Source: Methanobacterium paludis
Lineage (GTDB): Archaea; Methanobacteriota; Methanobacteria; Methanobacteriales; Methanobacteriaceae
Reading direction: 5' to 3'
Length of the DNA: 64,000 nucleotides
NCBI RefSeq assembly: GCF_000214725.1
Contig: NC_015574.1
Span: forward strand, 1,985,001-2,049,000
Under the pieces are notes generated by a model that was not told the DNA's origin, did not search any database, and worked only from the letters and a program-made list of their open reading frames with translations. The position numbers and the translations under genes are program-made. The first letter of the stretch is position 1, and each line of letters begins with the position of its first letter. This document shows, in pieces, positions 19,203 through 30,323 of this stretch.

Positions 19203-20357
19203 ATGGTTCTTAAAGTGATTTCTGCAAACGAAGCAATAGCAGAGGCTGTAAAACTTGCAAAACCGAATGTTATTCCTGTTTATCCCATAACCCCTCAGAC
19301 AACTATTTCTGAGCACCTTGCAAAGTTCGTTGCAGATGGAGATATAGATGCAGAGTATATTAGAGTTGAATCAGAACACAGTGCAATAAGTGCATGTGTC
19401 GGTGCCTCCGGTGCAGGTGTAAGAGTTTTTACAGCAACATCATCACAGGGGTTAGCATTAATGCACGAAATATTATTCGCAGCTGCTGGTTTAAGAGCGC
19501 CAATAGTACTTGCAGATGCAAACAGAGCATTATCTGCCCCATTGTGCATATGGAACGATCAACAGGATTCAATATCACAAAGAGATGCAGGATGGATGCA
19601 AATCTATGTTGAAAACTGTCAAGAAGCACTTGATTCCATATTACTTGGTTACAAAGTTTCAGAAAACCACGATGTGTTACTTCCAAGTATGGTGTGTCTG
19701 GATGGTTTCATACTTACCCACACAGTTGATCCGGTGGATATACCTTCAGCAGAAGATGTTGACAAATTTTTACCGTCATATAAACCAGAACATGCATTCC
19801 TTGACCCTAAACAACCCATGTCAATAGGTTCATTTACTGACCCTGATTATTACATGGAAGCAAGGTACGCAATGGAACTGGCAATGGAACGATCAAAAGA
19901 CGTTATAGCCAAAGCCAACAAGGAGTTTGCAGAGATATTCGGAAGAGAATACGGTTTTGTTGAAAAATACAAATGCGAAGATGCTGACATAATCATCGTT
20001 GCAATGGGATCAGTTTGCAGTACAATAAAAGATGCTATAGACGACCTCCGTAAGAAAGGTGAAAGAGTCGGTTTACTGCGTGTCAGAGTTTTCAGACCAT
20101 TCCCAGTAGATGAGATACACGATGCCTTAAAAGGTGCTTCAAAAGTTGCAGTTATTGATAAAAACATCTCATTTGGAATAGGTGGAGTTCTCTACAACAA
20201 CATCAAAGCCAAAATGTGTGATGTTGAATCTTATGGATTTATTGTGGGACTTGGAGGACGTGACATAAAACCTTCAACCATACGAGATATAGTCGATAAA
20301 ACCAAAAACCCAACAAAAGACATAGAGTGGATAGGAATTAAAGAGGAGGAGCTTTAA
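19203..20357 (+). CDS. porA: Pyruvate:ferredoxin oxidoreductase alpha subunit
   Basis: A 384-residue subunit. It shows the N-terminal pyrimidine-binding domain ([34 protein letters not shown]) and the C-terminal transketolase-like domain II ([12 protein letters not shown]). The segment SHPHDRN-like region of related enzymes is replaced by family-specific sequence. It starts one base after porD and its stop abuts the porB ATG directly. Confidence 0.95.
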   Translation: MVLKVISANEAIAEAVKLAKPNVIPVYPITPQTTISEHLAKFVADGDIDAEYIRVESEHSAISACVGASGAGVRVFTATSSQGLALMHEILFAAAGLRAPIVLADANRALSAPLCIWNDQQDSISQRDAGWMQIYVENCQEALDSILLGYKVSENHDVLLPSMVCLDGFILTHTVDPVDIPSAEDVDKFLPSYKPEHAFLDPKQPMSIGSFTDPDYYMEARYAMELAMERSKDVIAKANKEFAEIFGREYGFVEKYKCEDADIIIVAMGSVCSTIKDAIDDLRKKGERVGLLRVRVFRPFPVDEIHDALKGASKVAVIDKNISFGIGGVLYNNIKAKMCDVESYGFIVGLGGRDIKPSTIRDIVDKTKNPTKDIEWIGIKEEEL

Positions 20358-21221
20358 ATGGAGATAAGTGAAAAAGAATTTCTTGCACCAGGACACAGGG
20401 CATGCGCTGGATGCGGCGCCACCATAGGCGTCAGGCTCGCGCTTAAAGTGCTGGGTGAAAACACTGTTGCAGTATCTGCAACAGGATGTTTAGAAGTTGT
20501 AACAACACCTTATCCTGAAACTGCATGGAGAATTCCTTGGATTCACGTTGCATTCGAAAACGCTGCAGCCGTTGCATCCGGAGTTGAAGCAGCATTTAAA
20601 ACCCTTGGAAGAGATTCTAACATAGTGGTCTTTGGTGGAGATGGTGGAACAGTTGACATAGGACTTCAAGCACTATCTGGAGCCATGGAAAGGGGACATA
20701 ACATAATTTACATTTGTTACGATAATGAAGCTTACATGAACACGGGTATACAGAGGAGCGGTGCAACACCCTACGGCGCATCAACAACAACCTCACCTGC
20801 AGGTAAGCAAAGTTTCGGTGAGGACAAACCAAAAAAGAACATGCCAATGATAATGGCCGCCCATGGAGTGCCTTACGTTGCAACAGCATCAATAGCATAC
20901 CCTGAAGATTTCATGAATAAGGTTAAAAAAGCATCAGAAGTTGATGGACCAGCATATATTCACCTCCACCAACCATGTACAACAGGTTGGGGTTACAAAC
21001 CTTCAAAAACCATAGATATGGGAAGGTTAGCTGTTGAAACCGGTTCATGGATACTTTATGAAATTGAAGAAGGTGAGTTCAAGGTTACATACAGGCCAAT
21101 GCAAAGAAAACCTGTCAATGTATATCTTGAAGCACAGAAAAGATTTAAACACTTAACAGATGAGGAAAAAGCCAGGATTCAAAGCCTTGTGGATTCTATC
21201 TGCACTGAGCTTAAAATATAG
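20358..21221 (+). CDS. porB: Pyruvate:ferredoxin oxidoreductase beta subunit
   Basis: A 287-residue TPP-binding subunit. The N-terminal CAGCGA holds two cluster cysteines, the TPP motif is [14 protein letters not shown] ending in the [11 protein letters not shown]sn segment, and a later cysteine lies in HQPCTTGWG. This combination is characteristic of pyruvate rather than 2-oxoglutarate oxidoreductases. A strong GGAGGAG site lies in the end of porA. Confidence 0.95.
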   Translation: MEISEKEFLAPGHRACAGCGATIGVRLALKVLGENTVAVSATGCLEVVTTPYPETAWRIPWIHVAFENAAAVASGVEAAFKTLGRDSNIVVFGGDGGTVDIGLQALSGAMERGHNIIYICYDNEAYMNTGIQRSGATPYGASTTTSPAGKQSFGEDKPKKNMPMIMAAHGVPYVATASIAYPEDFMNKVKKASEVDGPAYIHLHQPCTTGWGYKPSKTIDMGRLAVETGSWILYEIEEGEFKVTYRPMQRKPVNVYLEAQKRFKHLTDEEKARIQSLVDSICTELKI

Positions 21222-21233
21222 GGGGACATGACC

Positions 21234-21734
21234 TTGAAAAAGATACTGATTCAACCGGACGTCTGCGACGGTTGCGGGGATTGTGAAGAGGCCTGTTCAA
21301 AGATTTACGGCATATCAAGGATCAGTGTAAGGGAAATTGATGAATCACACTATCCTATAGTCTGCCAGCAGTGCGAAGACGCCCCATGCAAAATGATATG
21401 TCCCACAGAAGCCATAGAAGAGGAGATCACCTCTGAAAAATGCATAGGCTGCGGACTATGTATGATGGTCTGTCCATTTGGAGCCATATCAATGCATGAT
21501 AGAAAGGCCCATAAATGTCATCAATGCCCTGACTTCGACACACCTGTCTGTGTAAAGGCATGCTCCAAAAGAGCCATTGCAAAGGTTGATACAGACAAAA
21601 TGAAGGTCGAAAAACAGAACATGCATATCAAGAAACTCTCAGGACTCGGTAAAAAATCAAAGAAAAGTTTTGATAGGGTAAATGTCTTGACAGCTCATAC
21701 TAGAGGCAGAAAGGTTCTGCAGAAGGAGGTCTAA
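21234..21734 (+). CDS. porE: PorE polyferredoxin-like protein
   Basis: A 166-residue iron-sulfur protein with four cysteine motifs ([51 protein letters not shown]), enough for four 4Fe-4S clusters, and a basic C-terminal tail. It is an accessory protein found next to por in methanogens and was implicated in methanococci in electron supply to pyruvate synthase. The TTG at 21234 fits the GGGGGA site better than the ATG at 21228, which lies almost on top of it. Confidence 0.88.
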   Translation: MKKILIQPDVCDGCGDCEEACSKIYGISRISVREIDESHYPIVCQQCEDAPCKMICPTEAIEEEITSEKCIGCGLCMMVCPFGAISMHDRKAHKCHQCPDFDTPVCVKACSKRAIAKVDTDKMKVEKQNMHIKKLSGLGKKSKKSFDRVNVLTAHTRGRKVLQKEV

Positions 21735-21736
21735 AG

Positions 21737-22168
21737 ATGAAAGAACTCGTTTCACGACCTGAACTGTGTGAGGACTGTTCCAGATGCGAGAGGGTCTGCC
21801 CTCAAAACGCAATAAGAGTTATAAATGGTGTGCCAGTTCACTGCCTGCACTGCGCAGAGGACAGAGCTCCTTGCAAGGCAGTTTGCCCTGAAGATGCCAT
21901 AGTTGAAGTTGACGGTGCAATCATCATAAATGAAGATGACTGCATAGGTTGCGGTCTCTGCAAAGATGCATGCCCAATTGGAGCTATTTATATTAATGAA
22001 TCAGGAATTGCCAAAAAGTGCAACCTTTGTATAGACAAAGAAGTGCCACTTTGTGTTGCTGCCTGTCCAACAGAAGCACTTAAAACAGATTCAACGGATG
22101 TTTTATCTGGTAAAAGGGATAGGATCGCCAAGGAACTTGAAAGGGTCAAATTGATCATGAAATACTAG
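21737..22168 (+). CDS. porF: PorF polyferredoxin-like protein
   Basis: A 143-residue iron-sulfur protein with motifs [37 protein letters not shown] and [16 protein letters not shown]. It is a paralogue-like partner of PorE and closes the operon, two bases after the porE stop, with an AAGGAGGT site. It is expected to feed electrons to or from Por; the dedicated donor is not visible in the sequence. Confidence 0.88.
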   Translation: MKELVSRPELCEDCSRCERVCPQNAIRVINGVPVHCLHCAEDRAPCKAVCPEDAIVEVDGAIIINEDDCIGCGLCKDACPIGAIYINESGIAKKCNLCIDKEVPLCVAACPTEALKTDSTDVLSGKRDRIAKELERVKLIMKY

Positions 22169-22630
22169 GAAATTCAAGGATTCCTTCTCTTTTTTTCTTT
22201 TAATATCTTTTTTAGTCATTATCTAAATTTATCTAAAATTTCCTTTTAAACTTAATTTTAATAAATACTTTCTAATCTTAACTTTTTTTTATCAAATCAT
22301 ATACCTTTTTAATCTTAAATTCTCTAATTTCAATCTTTATTTTTTTAAAAATCATTTTAAACTTATATCTTCTCTAAAAATTGTTTTTATGTTTTATTCT
22401 TTGGATAATTTTTAATTTTAAAAGACAGTTGAAATAGATTTGAAAAACATCCTAAAAAAATATCATTTGAAATTAAGAGTTTTATAAAAATTAAAAAATA
22501 AAGTTAAGATTTAATTAAATCTTAAAAAAATTAAAAAAAAATATATTTCATTAAATTAAAGCTTTTATTAAATTAAAGTAAATTTGGAATTAATTACTAT
22601 TTATTTAAAAAGTTAAAACAATGATTCAAA
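22169..22630. other. AT-rich spacer between por and fumarase genes
   Basis: A 462-nt spacer. Just after porF a pyrimidine stretch (TTCTCTTTTTTTCTTTT) may end the por transcript. It also holds a 22-nt perfect palindrome (22504-22525) and a 17-nt repeated unit (22550-22578). No RNA gene or frame is evident. Confidence 0.5.
22504..22525. repeat. 22-nt perfect palindrome upstream of the fumarase gene
   Basis: TTAAGATTTAA followed by TTAAATCTTAA is a perfect inverted repeat with no spacer. It lies about 105 nt before the fumarase ATG. It could be an operator or a weak terminator; the high AT content makes chance more likely than usual. Confidence 0.5.
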
Positions 22631-23470
22631 ATGATCACAACAAAACAAGTTGAGGAAACCATATCCCGCATTTATAAGGAAGCTGTTATACACCTTCCAG
22701 AAGATGTGAAACAAGCTTTGAAGGATGCATACGAAAATGAAGATGATAAAACAGCACGTTTAAACCTTAAAACCGTGCTGGACAATATTGATGCTGCTTC
22801 GGAAGATGATATTCCCATGTGCCAGGATACAGGTCTTCCAATTGTTTTTGTAAAACTTGGAAAGGTTGAAGTTGAAAACCTTTACGAAGGAATAAGAAAC
22901 GGTGTTGAAAGGGCAACAAAAGAGGTTCCCCTGCGCCCAAACGTTGTGGATCCCCTGACCCGTGAAAACACAGGCAGTAACGTAGGAAAAGACATACCTC
23001 AAATAAACGTGGAGCTGATTGATGGAGATTATCTTGAATTAACAGTTTTCCCAAAGGGATTTGGCTCAGAAAACAATAACGCACTCAAAATGGCCCTTCC
23101 CGGTGAAAGTGTTGAAGGGATAAAAAAATTTGTGCTTGAAACTGTGAACAATGCAGGTGGAAAACCTTGCCCACCTACCATAATCGGCGTGGGGATTGGT
23201 GGCTCCTCAGATATGGTGATGAAGCTCGCCAAAAAGGCACTGCTGCGATCTGTAGGGGAACATAACCCAGATCCAAGGTTGGCAGAGCTTGAAGATGAGC
23301 TTCTGGAACTTGTTAATGCCACTGGCATCGGTCCAATGGGTCTTGGCGGTAAGACAACAGCTCTTGATGTTAAAGTTGAACTTGCAGATACCCATACCGC
23401 GGGTTTACCTATTGGTGTCTGTATTCAGTGTTGGGCTGGAAGGCATGCAAGTGCGATTTTACGGCCGTAA
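22631..23470 (+). CDS. Fumarate hydratase alpha subunit (class I, N-terminal half)
   Basis: A 279-residue subunit of a two-subunit 4Fe-4S fumarase/tartrate dehydratase. CQDTG (about residue 60), [12 protein letters not shown] and [10 protein letters not shown] carry the three cluster cysteines. The enzyme hydrates fumarate to malate or the reverse in the incomplete TCA pathway. The beta subunit is not in this window, so it must be encoded elsewhere. No ribosome site is obvious at the ATG. L(+)-tartrate dehydratase is the main alternative. Confidence 0.9.
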   Translation: MITTKQVEETISRIYKEAVIHLPEDVKQALKDAYENEDDKTARLNLKTVLDNIDAASEDDIPMCQDTGLPIVFVKLGKVEVENLYEGIRNGVERATKEVPLRPNVVDPLTRENTGSNVGKDIPQINVELIDGDYLELTVFPKGFGSENNNALKMALPGESVEGIKKFVLETVNNAGGKPCPPTIIGVGIGGSSDMVMKLAKKALLRSVGEHNPDPRLAELEDELLELVNATGIGPMGLGGKTTALDVKVELADTHTAGLPIGVCIQCWAGRHASAILRP

Positions 23471-23746
23471 ACTCTTAATTAACTTTTTTTAGCTTTAATT
23501 TTTATTATAAACATTTAAAAATAAAAAAATGTTTATTTTAATGAACTTAATTAGTGATTTCATTTTTTTAATAAATTTCAAACTCAATTTATTTAATGAA
23601 AGTATAAAAAAAACTATGAACTTATTAATTAAAACTAAATAAAACGTTAAAAAGGATTAGGTTAAAAATAGAATAAAAAAAGAGAAAATCAAAAAGAAGT
23701 AAAAGAAAAAAATTTTATTTTTAAGTTAACTTCTTGATCAAAGCTC

Positions 23747-24409
23747 TTAGGGTTTTTCGCATGTCAACATGAATATGGTTCTGTCGCCTATGTTTTCTGC
23801 ACGATCTGCGATCCTCTCAAGGAACCTTGCAACAAACAATATATACACCATGTAGGATATAGCATCCTTCTCTTGGAACATGCTTTTGGTTATATCCTGA
23901 AGGGCTTTATCAAATAAATCATCCACCATGTCATCGTCATGGTGAAGTTCCCTGGCAAGGTCCATGTCTTGTTCCAAAAATGTGGTTAAACTTTTACTCA
24001 CCATTTTCTCCACTATATCAGCCATATCCTTAAGGTCATTCATTGGTTTTTGTGGGATTTCCTCGTCTTTTATGTGTCTTGCAACCTCTGCAATGTTAAA
24101 TGAGAGATTTCCCATCCTTTTAAGATGACCTCCTACTTTAACACAAGCCTCAATGAACCTTAAATCTCTTGCAACAGGTTGTTCGGCAGCTATTACTCCC
24201 ATTGCATCATGTTCAAGGTGATAATTCATTTTATCTATTTTTTCATGCGCCTTGGTAACCTTTTTCACCAGATCCTCATCATAACTGGAAAAAACAAGTA
24301 TGGCATTTTTATACGCCTCAATGGTTGTTTCACCCATTTTTCCCACTTCTTCCCTCAAATCATTCAGTCTTTTACGGAATAGTACCCTTGGATATCTTTT
24401 TTTCTGCAT
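23747..24409 (-). CDS. phoU: PhoU family phosphate regulator
   Basis: A 220-residue protein of two PhoU helical repeats. The metal-binding style motifs E/DxxxD appear in [16 protein letters not shown], and [12 protein letters not shown] near the C-terminus is diagnostic. PhoU proteins restrain the Pst transporter when phosphate is sufficient. It is the last gene of the leftward pst cluster. Confidence 0.9.
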   Translation of the reverse strand: MQKKRYPRVLFRKRLNDLREEVGKMGETTIEAYKNAILVFSSYDEDLVKKVTKAHEKIDKMNYHLEHDAMGVIAAEQPVARDLRFIEACVKVGGHLKRMGNLSFNIAEVARHIKDEEIPQKPMNDLKDMADIVEKMVSKSLTTFLEQDMDLARELHHDDDMVDDLFDKALQDITKSMFQEKDAISYMVYILFVARFLERIADRAENIGDRTIFMLTCEKP

Positions 24410-24412
24410 ATG

Positions 24413-24883
24413 CTATCCTCCACCTATTTTGGATCTATAATCTTCTAATAAATTTTCAACATCAATTTCAGATGGTTCATTTATCCTATACTTCGACAAC
24501 AAGTCTTTTCTATTAATGGAATCTTCCCTATCAACGACCTCATTTAACTTAAACCTATTTAATATCACGTCAATTTCCACTGGTAAAGATAATTTAGACT
24601 CCTCGTTAAGTTCAATAATTGTTTCAAAGAGATTTGAATCAATTTCATAAATTTCAATTCTCGATTCATGCTCAATTTCTATCAATTTCAATGCTTTATT
24701 CTCGTAACATTCTTTAAAAGACTCAATATTAAAACTCCATGCCCCAACAACCAGCATCTCCTTCAGAAATATTAAAAATTCATTACCTTTAGTAAGGACT
24801 CTCAAATATCCCAGTGAAGGCAACTGTGATTTTTTTAAATTTCCCTGAATTACAAGGTTTGGTTCATTGGATGGAAGCCACAT
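24413..24883 (-). CDS. Unknown protein between two phoU genes
   Basis: A 156-residue protein that I do not recognise with confidence. It begins MWLPSNEPNLVIQGN and predicts alternating beta strands in the first 100 residues, then a charged helical C-terminus (DVENLLEDYRSKIGGG). No membrane segment or known catalytic motif is visible. GGTGAA lies about 9 nt before the ATG. It starts close after one phoU and ends 3 nt before the next, so it is surely co-transcribed. The context suggests phosphate sensing, or control of PhoU or Pst, but this is inference. Confidence 0.75.
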   Translation of the reverse strand: MWLPSNEPNLVIQGNLKKSQLPSLGYLRVLTKGNEFLIFLKEMLVVGAWSFNIESFKECYENKALKLIEIEHESRIEIYEIDSNLFETIIELNEESKLSLPVEIDVILNRFKLNEVVDREDSINRKDLLSKYRINEPSEIDVENLLEDYRSKIGGG

Positions 24884-24892
24884 ATTACTAGT

Positions 24893-25561
24893 TCACCTCA
24901 TCAAGAAGTTATAAAACATTTTATTATGCATAACACGTTTTCCAACAATTGAATAAGCTATTCTATCTGCCATTCCCATTATATGGTGTCCCATACTCAA
25001 GAGATTCCTTCCAACAAGGATCAGGTAACTGTGTGAACTATCATGTGTAATTTCACTGTACTCTGAAAACATTTGATTATAAAAACTTTGTACAGAAACG
25101 TAGCCTTTAGTGGAACGTTTTAAAAGCTGTAAATCCTCATTTAAAAGGGAACCAACCCCATCTTGCAACATGCTCTGGACTGTTTGGGACATAAAGGTGA
25201 TGTGTGGTGGTTTATGATAGTTTAAACCCTTTTCCGCGGAATCTATACTGTATCTCGCTATATAAGCCGTGAGATCATTTATTCTTTCAAGTTCTATAGA
25301 TGTTCTAAGGAGTGCAGCTCCAAACCTCAAGTCCTTTGCAATTGGCTGGTGTAATCCAAGTACTTTAAGACATTCATGCTCAATACTGTAACTTTCCTTG
25401 TTTATTTTATCTGTGAATTCTATTACCTCTCTTGCCAAGGCCACATCATCATTTAAGAAACTTTCAACAGATTTGTTTATCCGGACAGTTGTTTCATTAC
25501 TGTAACTCAGGATATCTTTGCTCAAATTCATTAGTTTGTTTTCAAGGACAATACCAAACAT
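24893..25561 (-). CDS. PhoU family protein, second copy
   Basis: A 222-residue PhoU-domain protein with a divergent sequence. The first repeat has HECLKVLGLHQPIAKDLRFGAALLRTSIELERINDLTAYIA, and the second GRNLLSMGHHIMGMADRIAYSIVG. The ATG at 25561 follows AGGTG at the right spacing; a GTG at 25567 overlaps it. It lies between pstB and the unknown gene. Two PhoU forms in one cluster suggest a hetero-oligomer or different partners. Confidence 0.85.
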   Translation of the reverse strand: MFGIVLENKLMNLSKDILSYSNETTVRINKSVESFLNDDVALAREVIEFTDKINKESYSIEHECLKVLGLHQPIAKDLRFGAALLRTSIELERINDLTAYIARYSIDSAEKGLNYHKPPHITFMSQTVQSMLQDGVGSLLNEDLQLLKRSTKGYVSVQSFYNQMFSEYSEITHDSSHSYLILVGRNLLSMGHHIMGMADRIAYSIVGKRVMHNKMFYNFLMR

Positions 25562-25657
25562 CAGCACACCTTTAAAACTTATAAAGCTATAACTTGCTTA
25601 ACCCTACTAAAACCTCATAAAACTTATTAAATTTATTAAGTTCTTTTGTTTATTTTA

Positions 25658-26413
<756 letters not shown>

Positions 26414-26414
26414 T

Positions 26415-27263
26415 TTATCGCCCCATCATCTTTTTTGTGTACCTTTCAACCAGAGTGTTTGTGACAATGGTTATTCCTAATATCAAAATAACCAGTACTG
26501 CGGCTGTTCCATAAGCATTTGGTAAAGATATGCCTTCTGTGGCCAATATGTACAGGTGCAGTGGTAAAGGTCTTGCAGGGTCAAACATTGAAATTGGTAC
26601 GGAAAGTGCTGCTCCAACTGTGTATAAAATCGCAGCTGTCTCCTCCATAGCCCTTGCCATACCAAGAATTATACCCGTAGTTATACCAGGAATTGCGGCA
26701 GGTAAAACAACTTTATATATAGTTTGCCATTTGGTTGCGCCCAATGCAAGACTTCCCTCCTTGTAAGCTTGTGGTACTGTCTCAATTGAAACTTCAGCAG
26801 TTCTTAGTATCGTTGGAAGCGCCATAAATGATAGCGTAAGAGCTCCTGAAATCACAGACCAACCCAATCCAAGGAATACAACAAAGAAAGCCAGTCCAAA
26901 AAGACCGAACACAATAGAAGGTATGGAGGCCAAGGTTTCAGACCCAAACCTTATTAACTTTACGAGTCTACTTTCACCAGCGTACTCTGAAAGGAAAACT
27001 GCAGCCCCTACACCCAGAGGTGTTGCAACAACCACGGCTATGAAAGTTACATAGAAAGTTGACACTATCATAGGGAATATACCACCAGATCTACCCGAAT
27101 CTATTGGATCACTTAGAAGGAAGTTTAAATTCACAACAGGCAGGCCCTCAAATAATATGTAACCTATGATGACTATTAAAATGAAAATTGTAAATAGTCC
27201 AGATCCCCACAGCACTGCGTTCATGACCTTCTGCGAATTATTGGGGGATAATATTTTAATCAA
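26415..27263 (-). CDS. pstA: Phosphate ABC transporter permease
   Basis: A 282-residue permease with about six membrane helices and the ABC loop [25 protein letters not shown]. The start is best placed at TTG 27263, about 8 nt after a GGAGG site; the upstream in-frame ATG (27278) overlaps that site and TTG 27284 lacks one. It pairs with PstC to form the phosphate channel. Confidence 0.94.
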   Translation of the reverse strand: MIKILSPNNSQKVMNAVLWGSGLFTIFILIVIIGYILFEGLPVVNLNFLLSDPIDSGRSGGIFPMIVSTFYVTFIAVVVATPLGVGAAVFLSEYAGESRLVKLIRFGSETLASIPSIVFGLFGLAFFVVFLGLGWSVISGALTLSFMALPTILRTAEVSIETVPQAYKEGSLALGATKWQTIYKVVLPAAIPGITTGIILGMARAMEETAAILYTVGAALSVPISMFDPARPLPLHLYILATEGISLPNAYGTAAVLVILILGITIVTNTLVERYTKKMMGR

Positions 27264-27302
27264 GATTAAAACCTCCATCTGCAAGTTTTCTTAAGCCATT
27301 TA

Positions 27303-28178
27303 TCATAGGTATCCGCCCCCAATTGTAACCTTCTTTTTGTAGTGGATGTAGTTGGCTATCAATAGCAAAATTATTATCATTCCAAATAATACTATACCCG
27401 TTGCAAAAAGTGCGTTATAATGTAAACCTGTTGCATAACCCATTTCAAGTGCTATGTTTGATGTTAAAGCTCTCACTGGATCAAATATTGAACCCGGAAT
27501 CTGTGCAACGTTTCCTGTAACCATTATGACTGCCATTGTTTCTCCTATAGCCCTTCCCATACCCAGAATAATTGCAGTTATGACACCTGGAAGTGCTGCA
27601 GGAAAAATAACCTTCCGGATTGTTTGCCATTGGGTTGCACCAAGAGCGAGAGAAGCTTCTTTGTACTCAACCGGGATCGATCTGAAAGCATCTTCAGATA
27701 TGCTTGTTATGGTAGGAAGGATCATAATGGTTAGGAGTATGGAAGCTGCTAACATACTGAATCCCGATCCCCCAAAATACACCCTCATAATAGGTACAAG
27801 GACTATAAGCCCAAAAAATCCGTATATAACAGATGGTATTCCTGCAAGTGCCTGTATTGTAGGAGTTAAAATTCTCCTCATTTTATCCGGGGCTACTTCT
27901 GCCAGGAATAATGAACATAAAATTGATAATGGCACACCCATCAGGAGCGCCAATGCAGTTATACCTAATGTGCCTATTATCATAGGGAAAACACCATAAA
28001 ATCCATTTGTAGGATCCCAGTCCATTCCGAAAATAAAATTCAAAATTCCTACCTGCTGCAATGCAGGAGCTCCCTGCTGGAAGATGAATGCTACAATAAG
28101 GACAATTATAGCAATAGATGATATTGCCGTTATGAAAAGTGCTTTTTCTACTAAAATTTCATCCCATTTCTTTGCCAT
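27303..28178 (-). CDS. pstC: Phosphate ABC transporter permease
   Basis: A 291-residue permease with about six membrane helices and the loop [25 protein letters not shown]. It has a GAGGTG site before the ATG. The 200-nt gap upstream with duplicated TATA-like elements suggests its own promoter, separate from pstS. Confidence 0.95.
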   Translation of the reverse strand: MAKKWDEILVEKALFITAISSIAIIVLIVAFIFQQGAPALQQVGILNFIFGMDWDPTNGFYGVFPMIIGTLGITALALLMGVPLSILCSLFLAEVAPDKMRRILTPTIQALAGIPSVIYGFFGLIVLVPIMRVYFGGSGFSMLAASILLTIMILPTITSISEDAFRSIPVEYKEASLALGATQWQTIRKVIFPAALPGVITAIILGMGRAIGETMAVIMVTGNVAQIPGSIFDPVRALTSNIALEMGYATGLHYNALFATGIVLFGMIIILLLIANYIHYKKKVTIGGGYL

Positions 28179-28333
28179 CTAAACACCTCAAAGATGTCAA
28201 CTCAAGACAACATCTTTAATCTCTTTTGATTTTGTTTTTGATTTGGTCAGTCTAATTCTATTTTGTAATAGTTTTAATCAAATAATTATCGCTTATCCAG
28301 TGGTTATTTGTTACCTTAACCAATAGATTGAGT

Positions 28334-28381
28334 TAAATTTATAGCTTTGTTAAAATGTAAATTTATAGTTTTGTTAAAATG
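28334..28381. repeat. Two tandem 24-nt units in the pstC promoter region
   Basis: The unit TAAATTTATAG(C/T)TTTGTTAAAATG is present twice head to tail (28334-28357 and 28358-28381) with one mismatch. Read leftward, each copy contains a TATA-like CTATAAATTTA. It starts 9 nt beyond the stop of the sugar isomerase-like gene and about 160 nt before pstC. Confidence 0.85.
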
Positions 28382-28389
28382 ATGATTCC

Positions 28390-29187
28390 TCAATGTACGG
28401 GGTGGCATATCTCTGCAAGTGAGGAGTGTAAAATTGAATATTTAATGTGTGGGACTGATCTATTCTCTAATGTAATGAAAATATCCTTATCTTCCACAAG
28501 TCTAAGCAAAGCGTTCAAATCTAGTTTTCCTGTTCCTAAAGGTAGATGATCCCTTCCAAAATCATCAAAATCATGCACATGGATTCCAATAAGATTATCT
28601 CCAACAGTTTCTATCATTTTGTTTAGAGATCCTCCTAAACGACCTAAATGGCCAACATCCAAAACAAATGAAACTTTATCATCCGTAAATTCCATTATCT
28701 TTTGAGCATCAGTCTGGTCCTGGAATATGTAATGATTTAATCCTTCCGAACACTGGTTTTCCAGACCTATTTTAACGCCAAAATCCTTTGAAAAATCTGA
28801 TATCATATTATAAGCTTCTGCAAATCTTTCATAACCTTCATTTAATGCTTCTTTAGAACTGTCATGACTTTGTATCCATCCACAGTGCAGAACTGCATTT
28901 TTTATGTTGAGATCGTAACAAACACCAAGATCTCCGAGAACTCCTAAAATGTTCCTTTTCCATTTCCTTTCATCAGTCTCTGCCAAATTGTAGGGATAAG
29001 ATACATGTAAATTAGAGTTTAAATTGTAAATATCAAGAAGATCATTGATCTTATTGATTTCTTTTTGTGGAGGTATCCATTCTTTACCAATTTCCACATA
29101 ATCAACACCTAAAGAATCTAAAAAGCCAAAAAAAGATTCTATTGAACCTTGAAAATTGTTGTAAAGTGCTACACCGACTTTTTTCAT
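28390..29187 (-). CDS. TIM-barrel sugar phosphate isomerase/epimerase family protein
   Basis: A 265-residue xylose-isomerase-like TIM barrel (AP_endonuc_2 family). Visible motifs are GLENQCSEG (metal Glu), FVLDVGHLGRLGG (Asp and His), IHVHDFDDFGRDHLPLGTG and a final ITLENR glutamate; together they make the usual divalent metal site. GGTGAAC precedes the ATG. Its location between pstS and pstC on the same strand is unusual for a sugar enzyme. The substrate is unknown. Confidence 0.82.
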   Translation of the reverse strand: MKKVGVALYNNFQGSIESFFGFLDSLGVDYVEIGKEWIPPQKEINKINDLLDIYNLNSNLHVSYPYNLAETDERKWKRNILGVLGDLGVCYDLNIKNAVLHCGWIQSHDSSKEALNEGYERFAEAYNMISDFSKDFGVKIGLENQCSEGLNHYIFQDQTDAQKIMEFTDDKVSFVLDVGHLGRLGGSLNKMIETVGDNLIGIHVHDFDDFGRDHLPLGTGKLDLNALLRLVEDKDIFITLENRSVPHIKYSILHSSLAEICHPVH

Positions 29188-29321
29188 TTGTTCACCGTCT
29201 ATTCACAAATTTTTTATAAAATTTTAAAATTAAAGTTAAATAAAATATTTTAGTATGGGAATGTTCATGTAATGGAATTGCCCATATCATGAAAATTCAC
29301 CATACTAGTTATTATATTCTA

Positions 29322-30137
29322 TTACGAGGTCATAGGAGTTGCGCCGGCTTGTTTAACTATTGCCTGACCCTCTGAACTCATTGTCCAATCTATGAAGTCT
29401 TTAACTACACCTGTTGGTGTTCCTTTAGTTAAGAACAAGAATGGTCTCTGTACCTTGTATGTACCATCTGAAACTGTCTGTTCTGAAGGAGCTACACCAT
29501 CAATTGTTAATCCTTTGACATCACTGGTTACACTTGCTAAGGACATGTAACCAATTGCATCCGGATTTCCTTTAACTGATTGTAGTATGGCTTCTGTTGA
29601 ACTTTGTACTATTGCTGATTTAATAATGCTGGTTCCATTTCCACCCATTATTAATTTTTGGAATGCATCTCTTGTACCTGAACCGTCTTCTCTGGTTATA
29701 ACGCTTATACTTCCGCTACTTCCACCAATCTGACTCCAATCAGTAACATTACCTGCAAATATAGATTTTACTTGAGCACTGGTTAAGCTTGTAAGATTGT
29801 TAGCATTGTTTACCACAATTACAATACCATCTTTTGCAATTTGAGTCTGGTTCAGTCCCTCTGCTTCAGCAGGTTTAAGTGCTGATGAAGATGTACCAAT
29901 TTGTGCTGTACCCTGTTTAGCACTCGTAATTCCAACAGCAGAACCTCCACCTTGGACAGTTATCTTAACATTTGGATGTTCCTTCATGTAAGCCTCAGCA
30001 AGTTTTTCTGCAACAGGTTGTACAGATGTTGATCCTGCTATTGAGATCTTCTGCTGATTTGAAGACGCAAAAATCATATACGCACCCACTATAACGATTA
30101 GGGCTATTACTATACCTATTATATATTTTGACTTCAT
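29322..30137 (-). CDS. pstS: Phosphate-binding protein
   Basis: A 271-residue PBP-like protein. An N-terminal membrane segment (residues about 5-25) anchors or secretes it; there is no lipobox cysteine. The phosphate-binding motifs AGSTSVQPVAEKLAEAY, TSSSALK and ITREDGSGTRDAFQ are present. The ATG at 30137 follows GGTGAT; GTG codons just upstream overlap that site. It captures phosphate outside the cell and passes it to PstC/PstA. Confidence 0.95.
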   Translation of the reverse strand: MKSKYIIGIVIALIVIVGAYMIFASSNQQKISIAGSTSVQPVAEKLAEAYMKEHPNVKITVQGGGSAVGITSAKQGTAQIGTSSSALKPAEAEGLNQTQIAKDGIVIVVNNANNLTSLTSAQVKSIFAGNVTDWSQIGGSSGSISVITREDGSGTRDAFQKLIMGGNGTSIIKSAIVQSSTEAILQSVKGNPDAIGYMSLASVTSDVKGLTIDGVAPSEQTVSDGTYKVQRPFLFLTKGTPTGVVKDFIDWTMSSEGQAIVKQAGATPMTS

Positions 30138-30289
30138 TTTTATCACCACAATTAGTAGTCCTCCCTTTGACTATTTAAAGATTACCATTTGTGTATAGAT
30201 TAACACATTTAGTGAACATAACATACCTTTTAGGTCCTTAAGCATACTGTAAATACACATTTTGTGATCAATACTGTGCAAAAAGGATA

Positions 30290-30300
30290 AATTTAAATAT
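30290..30300 (+). promoter_or_regulatory. TATA box of the citryl-CoA lyase gene (leaderless)
   Basis: AATTTAAATAT is centred about 29 nt before the ATG, and no ribosome site lies between them. The transcript therefore probably starts at or next to the ATG. Confidence 0.5.
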
Positions 30301-30323
30301 GTTTTCATCTATTAAATTCCAAC

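Noticed and set aside
28375..28395. Possible C/D box RNA (ATGATGA box C-like sequence)
   Set aside because: No box D CTGA or D' pair at a suitable distance was found.
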